The translations under genes and the position numbers were made by a program. DNA of 64,000 nucleotides from Bacteroidota bacterium (lineage in GTDB: Bacteria; Bacteroidota; Bacteroidia; B-17B0; Aurantibacillaceae), in contig JAAFIQ010000009.1 of the NCBI GenBank assembly GCA_013298715.1, positions 62,001 to 126,000 on the forward strand, read 5' to 3'. Below, in pieces: positions 7,148 through 16,610 of this stretch (positions are counted from its first letter, which is position 1; each line of letters begins with the position of its first letter). The notes below the pieces were generated by a model, which did not search any database, was not told the DNA's origin, and saw only the letters and a program-made list of their open reading frames with translations.

Positions 7148-8377
7148 TTATTCTAAAATAGCGTTGGAGTTAAAAATTCTTCTTAGATAAATTAACTGAG
7201 GAATAAGCAGAAGTGCACCGTAGGTAATTAGTTTGTAATGTTCGTAATAAGGGTTAAACTGCCCTAACCAAAATTTTATGTTAAAAGTAAGTATACTAAA
7301 TACAAGTGAACCAATAAAAAAATAATTTGTAATTTTTTTTGTGAATACAAACCAAAGTCCTAAAAGCATTGCCGGCAAAGCAAATAAAAAGGCATAAAAT
7401 TGTTGATGCGGAAATATCAATGGAATCAATAACAATAAATAACTTACTTCAACCAAATAACTATTATTATTAATTTGTTTTTTAAACAAAGTAGAAAACT
7501 TTAAAAAGTAAAGTGTAAGTGCAACCAAAAATAAACGAACGCCTAAAATTATTTTTGAAAGCGTTTCCAAACTTACATCTGCAATGTTTCTTTTCAAAGG
7601 CAAAGCGAACTTATCTGGCACATTTTCTACAAACAAGGTAGAAAGCAAGGTAGTTAAACTATGAAAGCTTCTCTCATCCACATCTAACACATGATTGGTG
7701 TTAGACGGATTAATAATGTGCCAATACGATTTTAAAAGCAAAATATTTTGTTGGTTTGAAATAACAAGTGATGGAAAAAACAAAAGCACCAACAAAAATA
7801 ACACAACATAAAACACTTCTTTAAAATAACCTCTGTAAATTAAATATGGGATAAAAACAATTGGCATTAATTTTATATTTATTCCCAAGGCTAATAAAAA
7901 TGCGCCTTTTAAGCCGTGGCCTCTAAAAACACAAATTAAACCATACACGCAAGTCCATAAAATTAAAATAGTAATTTGTGAAGTGTGAATATTATCTCTA
8001 AAAAATTGAAAACAAAAAACAAAGGCTAAGCTCAAAAAAATAGTTTGTTTTTTTAGCTCCAAATTTCTAACTAATTTATGTTGGCTCAATAAATAAAACA
8101 AATGCCAAAATAAAACACAATTTAGCAGCAACCACAAAAATTTAGCAAGCTCGAATTTAAAGATTGCAAGCATCTGAAGTATTAATCCAAAAAAAACAGA
8201 GTAATAATAATGATACCCATCAACATAACTTTTTTGATAAACATCTTCTCCTTTTAAAATATCACCAGAGGCAGTAAAGAAAATAAAAAAATCGCCTTTC
8301 CCAGTGCATTCAATCAAGCAAAATACCAATGTAAAGAGCGCAATAAGCGTATATAAAATATATTTGTTTTTCTTCAT
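7148..8377 (-). CDS. GT87-family (DUF2029) membrane glycosyltransferase
   Basis: An integral membrane protein of 409 residues with about ten hydrophobic helices. The N-terminal region GKGDFFIFFTASGDILKGEDVYQKSY, then YYYSVFFGLILQML, matches the first periplasmic loop of GT87 polyprenol-phosphate-mannose-dependent mannosyltransferases, where the acidic Gly-Asp-Phe motif is catalytic. It would transfer a sugar from a lipid carrier on the outer face of the inner membrane. The ATG at 8377 is preferred over the TTG one codon upstream. It is divergent from the HTTM-like gene. Acceptor unknown. Confidence 0.8.
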   Translation of the reverse strand: MKKNKYILYTLIALFTLVFCLIECTGKGDFFIFFTASGDILKGEDVYQKSYVDGYHYYYSVFFGLILQMLAIFKFELAKFLWLLLNCVLFWHLFYLLSQHKLVRNLELKKQTIFLSLAFVFCFQFFRDNIHTSQITILILWTCVYGLICVFRGHGLKGAFLLALGINIKLMPIVFIPYLIYRGYFKEVFYVVLFLLVLLFFPSLVISNQQNILLLKSYWHIINPSNTNHVLDVDERSFHSLTTLLSTLFVENVPDKFALPLKRNIADVSLETLSKIILGVRLFLVALTLYFLKFSTLFKKQINNNSYLVEVSYLLLLIPLIFPHQQFYAFLFALPAMLLGLWFVFTKKITNYFFIGSLVFSILTFNIKFWLGQFNPYYEHYKLITYGALLLIPQLIYLRRIFNSNAILE

Positions 8378-8615
8378 CAATTAGGTAAATTTAAAAATTA
8401 TAAACCACCTACTCACATATTTTTTTTCGCAACAAATTTTATTAAAACGACTAATACTTTTTAAAAAACTTGTTTTATTATTTGTTATTCTAAAATGCGT
8501 TTATTTTTTAATTAATTACGATTTACTATTTGGTGCAAACAGCATTGTTTTTAAACAGTTTCGCTCAATAGAATTTTTTAAAGATTTAGCTTTCACCGTT
8601 TACAATCAACCCTAT

Positions 8616-9218
8616 TTGGCAAAGTACTTTATCACTTTATGTATTGTACTTTGTATTTTTTCATTACTAAAATCAAATTATTATTTTCTCATTGGTATTA
8701 TTATTTGGTTTATTTTTCAAAACCTCTCAACTGCTGTTTACAGCGCGAATACAGGTGGGGATTATCTACTAAATCAACTGTTGTTATTTTTATGTTTTAT
8801 ACCGTCAACATCTAAAATTATTTTTACCGAAACAAAAACAGCCATTTATAATTTTGGTGTTTTAGCAATCTTTGCACAAATATTTTTGGTGTATCTTCTT
8901 TCGGGATACTCTAAAGTAATAGATACAGACTGGGCTTCAGGTACCGCCATTATTCAAATTTCTAAATGCAATCATTATAGTCTATTCCAAATAAATAATT
9001 TATTACTTAGCCAAATTTTATGCTATGTAATTATGGTTTATCAACTCACATTTCCTATAATAATATGGCTTAAGCCAGTTAAAAAATTTATTCTGTTTAT
9101 AGGAATTCTAATGCATTTTTATATTGCATTAATTATGGGTCTTGTAAGTTTTGGGTTAATAATGATTATTTGCTACACACTATTTACCGAAATTAAATTA
9201 CCATTATCAAAAAAATAA
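8616..9218 (+). CDS. HTTM-like multi-helix membrane protein, start uncertain
   Basis: The 200 residues from the TTG at 8616 contain several hydrophobic helices and the phrase ANTGGDYLLNQLLLFLCFIP, typical of HTTM domains (horizontally transferred transmembrane, related to vitamin K-dependent gamma-carboxylase). The same frame is open without a stop back to 8385 and reads as protein (YDLLFGANSIVFKQFRSIEF, then FKDLAFTVYNQPYLAKYF), which fits the missing first helices, but it has no ATG, GTG or TTG there. Either a rare start codon is used, or the N-terminus has been damaged by a small mutation. The gene ends 15 bases before prfB. No enzymatic function can be assigned. Confidence 0.65.
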   Translation: MAKYFITLCIVLCIFSLLKSNYYFLIGIIIWFIFQNLSTAVYSANTGGDYLLNQLLLFLCFIPSTSKIIFTETKTAIYNFGVLAIFAQIFLVYLLSGYSKVIDTDWASGTAIIQISKCNHYSLFQINNLLLSQILCYVIMVYQLTFPIIIWLKPVKKFILFIGILMHFYIALIMGLVSFGLIMIICYTLFTEIKLPLSKK

Positions 9219-9226
9219 TACCTTTG
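9219..9226 (+). promoter_or_regulatory. prfB -7 promoter box
   Basis: TACCTTTG matches the Bacteroidetes -7 consensus and lies only seven bases before the prfB ATG at 9234, so the predicted transcript has almost no 5' leader. Confidence 0.6.
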
Positions 9227-9233
9227 CATTATT

Positions 9234-10341
9234 ATGTTTACACAAGAGCAATTAAAAGATTTAAACGATCGCAGCGGCGCTTTGAGGGGGTTTCTTTGAC
9301 TACGATAGAAAGAAACACGATTTAGAATTACTAGAAGAAAAAACACTAGATCCTAATTTTTGGAACGATTCAAAAAAAGCTGAAAAAACACTTAATGAAG
9401 TTAAGCAATTAAAAGCCTGGACAACAGGATACGAAGAGCTTAGCCGGCAGGTAGATGATTTAAACACACTCTACGAATTTTTTAAAACAGGCGATGCAAG
9501 CGAAACAGAAACTGAAGCTGAGTATAAAAAAACCGAAGCAATTTTAGAAAATATTGAGTTTAAAAATATGCTTCGTGGCGAAGAAGACCGCTTGGGTTGC
9601 ATATTACAAATAAACGCCGGAGCAGGCGGTACCGAGAGTTGCGATTGGACAAGTATGCTCATGCGGATGTACACAATGTGGACCGATGCACAAGGTTTTA
9701 AAATTAGTGAACTCGATTTTAATGGTGGCGATGTAGCTGGTATTAAATCTGTATCCTTACAAATTGAAGGTGATTTTGCTTACGGCTATTTAAAAGGCGA
9801 AAACGGTGTTCATCGCTTAGTGCGTATTAGTCCCTTTGATAGCAACGCTAAGCGCCACACAAGTTTTGCATCTGTTTATGTTTACCCAATTGTAGATGAT
9901 ACGATTGAGATAAATATTCACCCCAGCGATATAGAAATGAGTACCTCACGAAGCGGTGGTGCTGGCGGACAAAATGTAAACAAAGTGGAATCTAAAGTTC
10001 AGTTACTTCATAAACCTACAGGCATTGTTGTTGTTTGTCAAATAGAACGTTCGCAATTAGGAAACCGCGAACGCGCAATGCAAATGCTTCGTTCGCAGTT
10101 GTATGAGTTAGAAATGCGCAAACGTAACGAAGCAAAAAATGCAGTTGAAGAAGGTAAAATGAAAATTGAATGGGGTTCGCAAATAAGGAGTTATGTGTTG
10201 CATCCATACAAAATGGTAAACGACCATAGAACTGAATTAAAAATTACAAATGCCGAAGCAGTGCTGGATGGGAAACTAGATGAACTTATAAAAGCCTATT
10301 TAATGGCTTTAGGAGGTAAACAAACAAATAAAGCTCCTTAA
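9234..10341 (+). CDS. prfB: peptide chain release factor 2, programmed +1 frameshift
   Basis: RF2 recognises UGA and UAA stop codons and triggers peptide release at the ribosome. The ATG at 9234 opens a 21-codon frame that meets CTT TGA C at 9294-9300. An internal Shine-Dalgarno-like AGGGGG (9285-9290) sits three bases before the CTT, the classical arrangement for autoregulated +1 shifting. Skipping base 9297 joins the frame that continues with [19 protein letters not shown] to 10341, giving about 368 residues. The GGQ motif ([11 protein letters not shown]) and the RF2 SPF recognition motif ([11 protein letters not shown]) are present. An annotation beginning at 9568 would miss the N-terminal domain. 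rsmA follows after 55 bases. Confidence 0.96.
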
Positions 10342-10396
10342 TAAAAAAACTCATAAAAATTAAAATTTAAAAAAATAGCACCTAAACTTTACAACC

Positions 10397-11176
10397 ATGC
10401 AACACCAAGTAAGAGCAAAAAAACATTTAGGTCAGCATTTTTTAAACGATGAAAATATTGCAAAAAACATTGTGGATGCGCTCTTGCAGGCAGATAATGC
10501 TACTCCGCTAATTGAAATTGGTCCTGGTACTGGTGTACTCACAAAATATATTCTTGAACAACCTATTAAATTTTTTGCCTTAGATATTGATCAAGAATCG
10601 GTAAATTATTTAAAAAACGCTTATCCTACACACAAAGAAAAAATAAAATTTTTAGATTTTTTGCAAATAGACTTGAATGCGCTGGTTGGTGATAAGTTTA
10701 ATGTAATTGGCAATTTTCCTTATAATATCTCAAGTCAAATTATGTTTAAAGTTTTAGAACATAAAAACAATGTAAACGTTGTGGTTGGTATGTTTCAAAA
10801 AGAAGTGGCAGAGCGCTTGGTTGAAAAACCAGGAAGCAAAACTTATGGCATTTTAAGTGTTTTATTGCAAGCTTATTTCGATATTGAGTATTTATTTACG
10901 GTTCACGAAAATGTGTTTACTCCACCGCCAAAAGTAAAAAGCGCAGTCATTAAATTAACAAGAAATAACCGCGAAAAATTAAATTGCAGCGACGAATTAT
11001 TTTTTAGAGTTGTAAAAACATGTTTTAATCAGCGTAGAAAAATGATACGTAACAGCGTACAACCGCTATTAAAAAATAAAGAAATTACACATCCCTTTTT
11101 TACTAAACGCCCTGAACAATTGAGCGTACTTGAATTTGAGGAGTTAACCAATTTTGTAGAGCAAAATATGAATTAA
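10397..11176 (+). CDS. rsmA: 16S rRNA dimethyladenosine transferase
   Basis: RsmA (KsgA) dimethylates two adjacent adenines near the 3' end of 16S rRNA late in small-subunit assembly. The 259 residues start with KKHLGQHFLNDENI, include the SAM-binding IEIGPGTGVLTKYIL (motif I) and the catalytic NFPY motif in IGNFPYNISSQIMFK, and end with the small C-terminal helical domain (FNQRRKMIRNS). Length and motif order are normal for the family. It is probably in one unit with prfB. Confidence 0.96.
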   Translation: MQHQVRAKKHLGQHFLNDENIAKNIVDALLQADNATPLIEIGPGTGVLTKYILEQPIKFFALDIDQESVNYLKNAYPTHKEKIKFLDFLQIDLNALVGDKFNVIGNFPYNISSQIMFKVLEHKNNVNVVVGMFQKEVAERLVEKPGSKTYGILSVLLQAYFDIEYLFTVHENVFTPPPKVKSAVIKLTRNNREKLNCSDELFFRVVKTCFNQRRKMIRNSVQPLLKNKEITHPFFTKRPEQLSVLEFEELTNFVEQNMN

Positions 11177-11180
11177 TTTT

Positions 11181-11236
11181 AACCACAATTAGATAGAAGA
11201 AGTTGAGTTATTGACGAACTATCTGTCTTCTTGCGG
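11181..11236 (+). repeat. dispersed intergenic repeat, copy B
   Basis: This 56-bp segment directly behind rsmA is the second copy of the repeat at 4930-4986, in opposite orientation, sharing the 19-base exact core TTATTGACGAACTATCTGT. The remaining 200 bases up to the sigma factor gene hold no open frame or clear secondary structure that I can support. Confidence 0.7.
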
Positions 11237-11436
11237 TTAAACAACAACCTTGTAAACTTCATTACACCTTCATTTATAGGTCTTGTAAATTCGAGTATAC
11301 CCGCAATATCTCTTACTCAGTCAAATAGAGTCTACAATCAGTCCAAGCAACAATTCTCTAAAATATCTTAAAATTGGTAACAAACTACCCAACCAATCGT
11401 AATACAACATGCGTATAAGTTAAAAACGCATAGTAT

Positions 11437-12306
11437 ATGAGACAACTTAAAATTACCAAACAAATTACCAATCGCGAAACAGCTTCGCTTGATATGTATT
11501 TAGCTGATATTGGTCGTGTAGAGCTTATTACTGCAGAAGAAGAAGTAATACTGGCTCAAAAAATACGTAACGGCGACCAACGCGCCTTAGATAAATTAGT
11601 GAAAGCCAATTTACGCTTTGTAGTTTCTGTTAGTAAACAATATCAAAACCAAGGTTTAAGTCTTCCAGATTTAATTAATGAAGGGAATTTAGGCTTGATT
11701 AAAGCGGCACAGCGTTTTGATGAAACACGAGGTTTTAAATTTATCTCCTATGCCGTTTGGTGGATACGTCAGAGTATTCTCCAAGCTTTAGCAGAACAAA
11801 GTCGTATAGTACGTTTGCCTCTGAATAAAATAGGAGCAATTAATAAAATTAACAAAACGTTTAGTAAGTTAGAGCAAGAATTAGAGCGCGAACCAAGCTA
11901 TGATGAAATTGCCGACTTATTAGATATTTTACCGCAAGATATTACAGATACAATGCGCAATAATAATCGTCACATGAGCATGGATGCCCCACTAAGCGCA
12001 AATTTGGATGACGGCGGTAGCCTCTACGATTTATTAGAAAACGATGCCACACTTAATCCTGAAAAAGAACTAATTACTGAAAGTTTACAAATGGAAATTT
12101 TACGTTCGCTTTCAACCTTAACAGAACGTGAAGCTGACGTAGTAAAATTATTTTTTGGATTAAGTGGTTATCATGCTCATTCTTTAGAGGAGATTGGAGA
12201 AAAGTTTGAATTAACCAGAGAACGTGTGCGCCAAATTAAAGAAAAAGCCGTACGCCGTTTAAAACACGGTAGTAGAAGCAGATTACTGAAAGCTTATTTA
12301 GGCTAG
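11437..12306 (+). CDS. rpoD: primary sigma factor, RpoD/SigA type
   Basis: The 289-residue protein has the short architecture of the Bacteroidetes primary sigma factor: no region 1.1, then region 1.2 ([21 protein letters not shown]), region 2 ([18 protein letters not shown], followed by [35 protein letters not shown]), region 3 and region 4 with the helix-turn-helix [28 protein letters not shown]. It directs RNA polymerase to housekeeping promoters of the TTTG/TAnnTTTG type, which are common in this window. The ATG at 11437 agrees with the usual MRQLKI start. A bidirectional terminator follows. Confidence 0.95.
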   Translation: MRQLKITKQITNRETASLDMYLADIGRVELITAEEEVILAQKIRNGDQRALDKLVKANLRFVVSVSKQYQNQGLSLPDLINEGNLGLIKAAQRFDETRGFKFISYAVWWIRQSILQALAEQSRIVRLPLNKIGAINKINKTFSKLEQELEREPSYDEIADLLDILPQDITDTMRNNNRHMSMDAPLSANLDDGGSLYDLLENDATLNPEKELITESLQMEILRSLSTLTEREADVVKLFFGLSGYHAHSLEEIGEKFELTRERVRQIKEKAVRRLKHGSRSRLLKAYLG

Positions 12307-12345
12307 ATAAATCTTTATTCTCTAACAAAACAAAAACTATCAAAT

Positions 12346-12378
12346 AAAAAAAAGCTGCTAAAATTTAGCAGCTTTTTT
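12346..12378. terminator. bidirectional terminator between rpoD and coxA
   Basis: A near-perfect hairpin (AAAAAGCTGCTAAA with TTTAGCAGCTTTTT) flanked by A and T runs separates two convergent units and can end both. Confidence 0.88.
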
Positions 12379-12381
12379 AGT

Positions 12382-14208
12382 TTAATGACCTCCTCCGTCG
12401 TGCTCGCCCTCTTGCAAGGCAACTGTTTGAGGAATAAAATCTTTTTCAGCTCCTGGTTTACTATAATCGTATGCCCAACGTTCAACAGTTGGTAATGCAC
12501 CTGGCCAGTTACCGTGAATATTCGCCATAGGTGTAGTCCACTCTAAAGTATTCGAATTCCAAGGATTTTGAGGAGCCCTCTCACCACGGAACATACTATA
12601 AAAGAAATTGAATAAGAAAATACCTTGGCTTAGCGCACCAATAATTGCACAAACCGTCACAATTTCATTAATGTCAACTAAGTTGTCAAACATTGGGAAA
12701 TTGCTGTTGGTGTAATAACGACGTGGAACCCCAGCCAATCCTAAAAAGTGCATTGGGAAGAATACCCCATACGCAGTAATAAAAGTTAACCAAAAATGTA
12801 CATAGCCTAATTTTTTATTCATCATGCGTAAAAACAATTTAGGGAACCAGTGATAAACACCAGCAAACATACCAAAAATGGCACTTAAACCCATTACAAT
12901 ATGAAAGTGAGCAACCACAAAATAAGTATCGTGAACATTAATATCTAAAGTAGAGTCTGCAAGGATAATACCAGTAACACCACCTGTGATAAATGAACTT
13001 ACTAAACCTATAGAAAATAACATCGCTGGCGTATATTGGATATTACCTTTCCATAAAGTAGTAATGTAGTTAAATGCTTTAACCGCAGAAGGAATTGCAA
13101 TCAATAAAGTTGTAAATACGAATACAGATCCTAAAAACGGATTCATACCCGTCATAAACATATGATGACCCCAAACGATAAACGATAAGAAACCAATTGC
13201 TAACATCGAACCAATCATGGCACGATAACCAAAAATTGGTTTGCGTGAGTTGGTAGCAATAATTTCAGATGTAATACCTAAAGCTGGCAGTAATACAATG
13301 TACACCTCAGGGTGACCTAAGAACCAGAATAAGTGTTCAAATAAAATTGGGCTACCGCCTACGTTATCTAATGGATGTCCGCCAATATAAATATCAGATA
13401 AGTAGAAAGAAGTACCAAAACTTCTATCCATAATTAGTAAAGCAACACAAGAAACTAAAACAGGGAAAGATAAAACACCTAAAATTGCAGTGATTAAAAA
13501 TGCCCAAATTGTAAGCGGCATACGAGTCATTTTCATTCCTTTCGTACGAAGGTTTATAATTGTAACAATGTAATTTAAGCTTCCTAATAACGATGATACT
13601 ACGAAAAGAGTCATTGAAATTAACCACATTGTCATACCTAATTTAGAGCCAGGCATAGCTTCAGGTAGCGCTGATAGTGGCGGATAAATTGTCCATCCGG
13701 CCGATGCAGGGCCATCGTCAATAAAACAAGACGACAACATTATTGCACTTGAAACAAAAAAGAACCAGAATGACAACATATTTAGAAAACCAGATGCCAT
13801 ATCGCGAGCCCCTATTTGATAAGGAATAAGTAAATTTGAGAAAGTTCCACTCAAACCTCCAGTAAGCACAAAGAAAACCATTAAGGTACCATGTATTGTA
13901 ACCAATGCTAGATACATGTTTGGATCTAAAATACCGTCTTTTCCCCACTTATCTCCCAGTACTGCATTTATAAAGGCGAATTTTTCGCCAGGCCACGCCA
14001 ATTGCATACGAAAAATGATCGACATAGTCATTGCAACAACGCCCATAACAACAGCCGTTATTAAAAACTGTCGCGAAATCATCTTATGATCCATCGAAAA
14101 AATGTATTTACTAACGAACGTTTCGTGGTGTTCGTCATCATGATCATGCACATGACTATGGTGTGCTAAGTGATCTTTTTCTAGTGCTGTTTTAGTTTCA
14201 GTAGCCAT
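12382..14208 (-). CDS. coxA: cytochrome c oxidase subunit I (aa3 type)
   Basis: The catalytic subunit of the haem-copper oxidase reduces oxygen to water at the haem a3-CuB centre and pumps protons. Of its 608 residues, the diagnostic segments are FLGHPEVYIVLLP with the CuB His, the cross-linked Tyr and the Glu of A1-type oxidases, WGHHMF with two further CuB His, and HDTYFVVAHFHIVMG with haem ligands. Twelve or more membrane helices are evident. Unusually, the cytoplasmic N-terminus contains a His/Asp cluster (HHSHVHDHDDEHH, about residues 16-28), and the C-terminus ends EGEHDGGGH. It is the last gene of the actABCDEF-coxBA operon; subunits III and IV are not next to it. Confidence 0.97.
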   Translation of the reverse strand: MATETKTALEKDHLAHHSHVHDHDDEHHETFVSKYIFSMDHKMISRQFLITAVVMGVVAMTMSIIFRMQLAWPGEKFAFINAVLGDKWGKDGILDPNMYLALVTIHGTLMVFFVLTGGLSGTFSNLLIPYQIGARDMASGFLNMLSFWFFFVSSAIMLSSCFIDDGPASAGWTIYPPLSALPEAMPGSKLGMTMWLISMTLFVVSSLLGSLNYIVTIINLRTKGMKMTRMPLTIWAFLITAILGVLSFPVLVSCVALLIMDRSFGTSFYLSDIYIGGHPLDNVGGSPILFEHLFWFLGHPEVYIVLLPALGITSEIIATNSRKPIFGYRAMIGSMLAIGFLSFIVWGHHMFMTGMNPFLGSVFVFTTLLIAIPSAVKAFNYITTLWKGNIQYTPAMLFSIGLVSSFITGGVTGIILADSTLDINVHDTYFVVAHFHIVMGLSAIFGMFAGVYHWFPKLFLRMMNKKLGYVHFWLTFITAYGVFFPMHFLGLAGVPRRYYTNSNFPMFDNLVDINEIVTVCAIIGALSQGIFLFNFFYSMFRGERAPQNPWNSNTLEWTTPMANIHGNWPGALPTVERWAYDYSKPGAEKDFIPQTVALQEGEHDGGGH

Positions 14209-14236
14209 TTTTATTTTTTTTTAGTTTAGAAATCTC

Positions 14237-15268
14237 TTATTTACTAGCAACAACTTTAACTGCTTTTTGTTTTGCTAACCAGGCTTCATAATCAGCCTGA
14301 GTATCAACAACTAAGTTCATTTGCATGTTGTAATGTGATGACCCGCAGATTTTATTGCATAAAAGCAAGTAATCAAACTCAACTGGTTCTTTATTCGCTT
14401 TTGCACGTTGTGCATTTATACCAGCCATCATTTTAATTACATATTTATCTTTACGCATTTCAGCTGTGGTTTTGGTAGGAATAAATTTAAACGAAGTTAC
14501 CATACCCGGAACACAATTCATTTGTGCACGAAAATGTGGCATATAGGCTCCATGCAATACATCACGGCTACGCATAAAAAACTCTATCTCTTTGTTTACA
14601 GGTACGTGAAATTCATTACTCACCACGATATCATCAAATCCTGCAGCATCTGTTGTATCCATACCAACTGCATTACTTCCACCAATATGACGGTAATTTG
14701 ACTCGCCTAATTTACCATCTTTACCAGCGTAGCGTGCGTTCCATGAAAATTGTTTCGCATAAAGTTCAACGGTTACTTTATCTTTTGAAGTAGCTTCACT
14801 CGTAATTTCATTCCAATAAATAAGTCCAAAAATAATAACAAACGCTAACACAATTGCTGGAACAACCGTCCACGCCATCTCTAAACGGTTATCGTGTGGG
14901 AAATAGGTTGCTTTTGTTTTTGAATTACCTCGGTATTTATATGCAAACCAAAACAAAAACGCATTTGTTATTAAAAACACCACAGTAATTAAATACATGT
15001 TGTAATCCCAAAGTTGATCAATCTTCACACCATGCACAGATGATGCAGGAGGTAACGATCTGTCAATCCAACGATCTACCTGCCAAAAGAAAAATGCAAA
15101 AAATAAAAACATAAAAGCAAGCATTGCTTTTCCCATTAAATTATTGTCATGGTCGGTTAGCTGCCACTCTTTGGTTTTTTTTAACCCACGGCTAAGCTCA
15201 ATAACTCTCAATAATTGATGTCCGGCAATTATTAATAAAACGATGGCTAACAGTACTAAAAAATTCAT
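14237..15268 (-). CDS. coxB: cytochrome c oxidase subunit II
   Basis: Subunit II carries the CuA centre that accepts electrons from cytochrome c. The CuA ligands are visible: His in SRDVLHGAYMPHFRAQMNC and the CNKICGSSHYNM motif (Cys, Cys, His, Met) near the C-terminus. There are three hydrophobic helices: one at the very N-terminus, one near residue 50 and one near 120, the last two being the normal hairpin. No cytochrome c domain is fused, so an external cytochrome must donate electrons, plausibly through the act complex subunits. It lies 28 bases upstream of coxA. Confidence 0.96.
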   Translation of the reverse strand: MNFLVLLAIVLLIIAGHQLLRVIELSRGLKKTKEWQLTDHDNNLMGKAMLAFMFLFFAFFFWQVDRWIDRSLPPASSVHGVKIDQLWDYNMYLITVVFLITNAFLFWFAYKYRGNSKTKATYFPHDNRLEMAWTVVPAIVLAFVIIFGLIYWNEITSEATSKDKVTVELYAKQFSWNARYAGKDGKLGESNYRHIGGSNAVGMDTTDAAGFDDIVVSNEFHVPVNKEIEFFMRSRDVLHGAYMPHFRAQMNCVPGMVTSFKFIPTKTTAEMRKDKYVIKMMAGINAQRAKANKEPVEFDYLLLCNKICGSSHYNMQMNLVVDTQADYEAWLAKQKAVKVVASK

Positions 15269-15342
15269 TTTATATCTTTAATCTCTAATTTTTAATTTTC
15301 TATTTCTAATTTTCAAATTCTATTTCTAAAATATTAAATCTA

Positions 15343-16581
15343 CTAGGTTGAATGATGTAAACTCTCGCTTAAGAATGGATGGTGTTTCACCATTAATGGT
15401 TTCTTTGACAATGATGTTAAAACAACAAATACAAACAATCCTAAAAAGAATGCAAAACATCCAAACTCCATCCAGCTTAAACCTGTCCAAGCATGACCAA
15501 CTGTACCTGGCATTACCATCATAATTAAATCTAAATAATGTCCAATAAAAATTATTGTTCCTACAAACATTAAGAAAAAGAAATTACGTTTGCAATCGCG
15601 GCTCATTAACATAATCATTGGGAAAGCGAAGTTAACGAACAATACTGTCCACATTAATGCTTTATAGGATTCCCAACGGGTAACAAAATAAGCAACCTCC
15701 TCAGGAATATCAGCATACCAAATTAACATGAATTGAGAGAAGTACAAATACGTCCATAAGAAAGAAATTGCAAACATCCATTTACCCATATCATGCACAG
15801 TACTTTCTGTAACAAATTCTAAGTAACCTAATTTTTTTAACCAAACAATTAAAATAGTAATGCAAACAATTGCGCTAATCCACATACCAGCAAATACGTA
15901 CCAGCCGTATAATGTAGAGAACCAATGTGTATCAATGCTCATTAACCAATCCCAAGATGCGGTTGAAGAAGTAACGGCAAACACCACCATAAACCAAGCA
16001 GAAATTTTAATGTTTTTCCAATGGTAACTGTTGTTTACATCAATTTCTAATTGATCTGCCTTGATAGAGTTTTTTACTAATTTGTTAGTAAACCACCACC
16101 AACCAAACATATACAATATCGTTCTAAGCCACCAAAAAATTCCAAAATAACCAATTTTAGCTGCAATAATTGGATCATAATTATCATGACCAGGAACCGC
16201 AACGCCTGTCACCATCCAGTGGTAGATATGGTGAACTTGAAATTGTCCTAAAATAAACATAAGCAACATAAACGCCATGCCAATTGGTAAATACGATGTA
16301 ACAGCTTCAATTACTCGCTTAATTGTTGTAGCCCAACCAGCCTCTGCAGCGTATTGCAATCCTAAAAAGAACGCAGCTGCCAACGAAAGAGCCATGAAAA
16401 AGAACGAACCAGCAAACACATTGCTCCAAGCGCGCGTGTGTGCATGATAATGATGTTCATCGTTACCCTTGTCCATAACGAACATAAGGATGATAGACAG
16501 CAAACCAATTCCCATTAAAATAAACGAGAACATTTTTGCTCTTGATGGAAATGTGAATGTTAAGTTTTCAGTGTGTGTCAT
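15343..16581 (-). CDS. actF: Alternative Complex III subunit ActF (NrfD-like)
   Basis: A membrane protein of 412 residues with about ten helices, homologous to ActC and to NrfD/PsrC-type quinol-binding subunits. Its position (fifth after actA-E order, just before coxB) and the segment RAKMFSFILMGIGLLSIILMFVMDKGNDEHHYHAHTRAWSNVFAGSFFF match ActF of Bacteroidetes complexes. In known ACIII structures ActC and ActF form the membrane core, with quinol oxidation at ActC. The start ATG at 16581 lies 30 bases after the actE stop codon. Confidence 0.93.
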   Translation of the reverse strand: MTHTENLTFTFPSRAKMFSFILMGIGLLSIILMFVMDKGNDEHHYHAHTRAWSNVFAGSFFFMALSLAAAFFLGLQYAAEAGWATTIKRVIEAVTSYLPIGMAFMLLMFILGQFQVHHIYHWMVTGVAVPGHDNYDPIIAAKIGYFGIFWWLRTILYMFGWWWFTNKLVKNSIKADQLEIDVNNSYHWKNIKISAWFMVVFAVTSSTASWDWLMSIDTHWFSTLYGWYVFAGMWISAIVCITILIVWLKKLGYLEFVTESTVHDMGKWMFAISFLWTYLYFSQFMLIWYADIPEEVAYFVTRWESYKALMWTVLFVNFAFPMIMLMSRDCKRNFFFLMFVGTIIFIGHYLDLIMMVMPGTVGHAWTGLSWMEFGCFAFFLGLFVFVVLTSLSKKPLMVKHHPFLSESLHHST

Positions 16582-16610
16582 AATATCTTAATCTTTTCTT
16601 TTATCAACTA

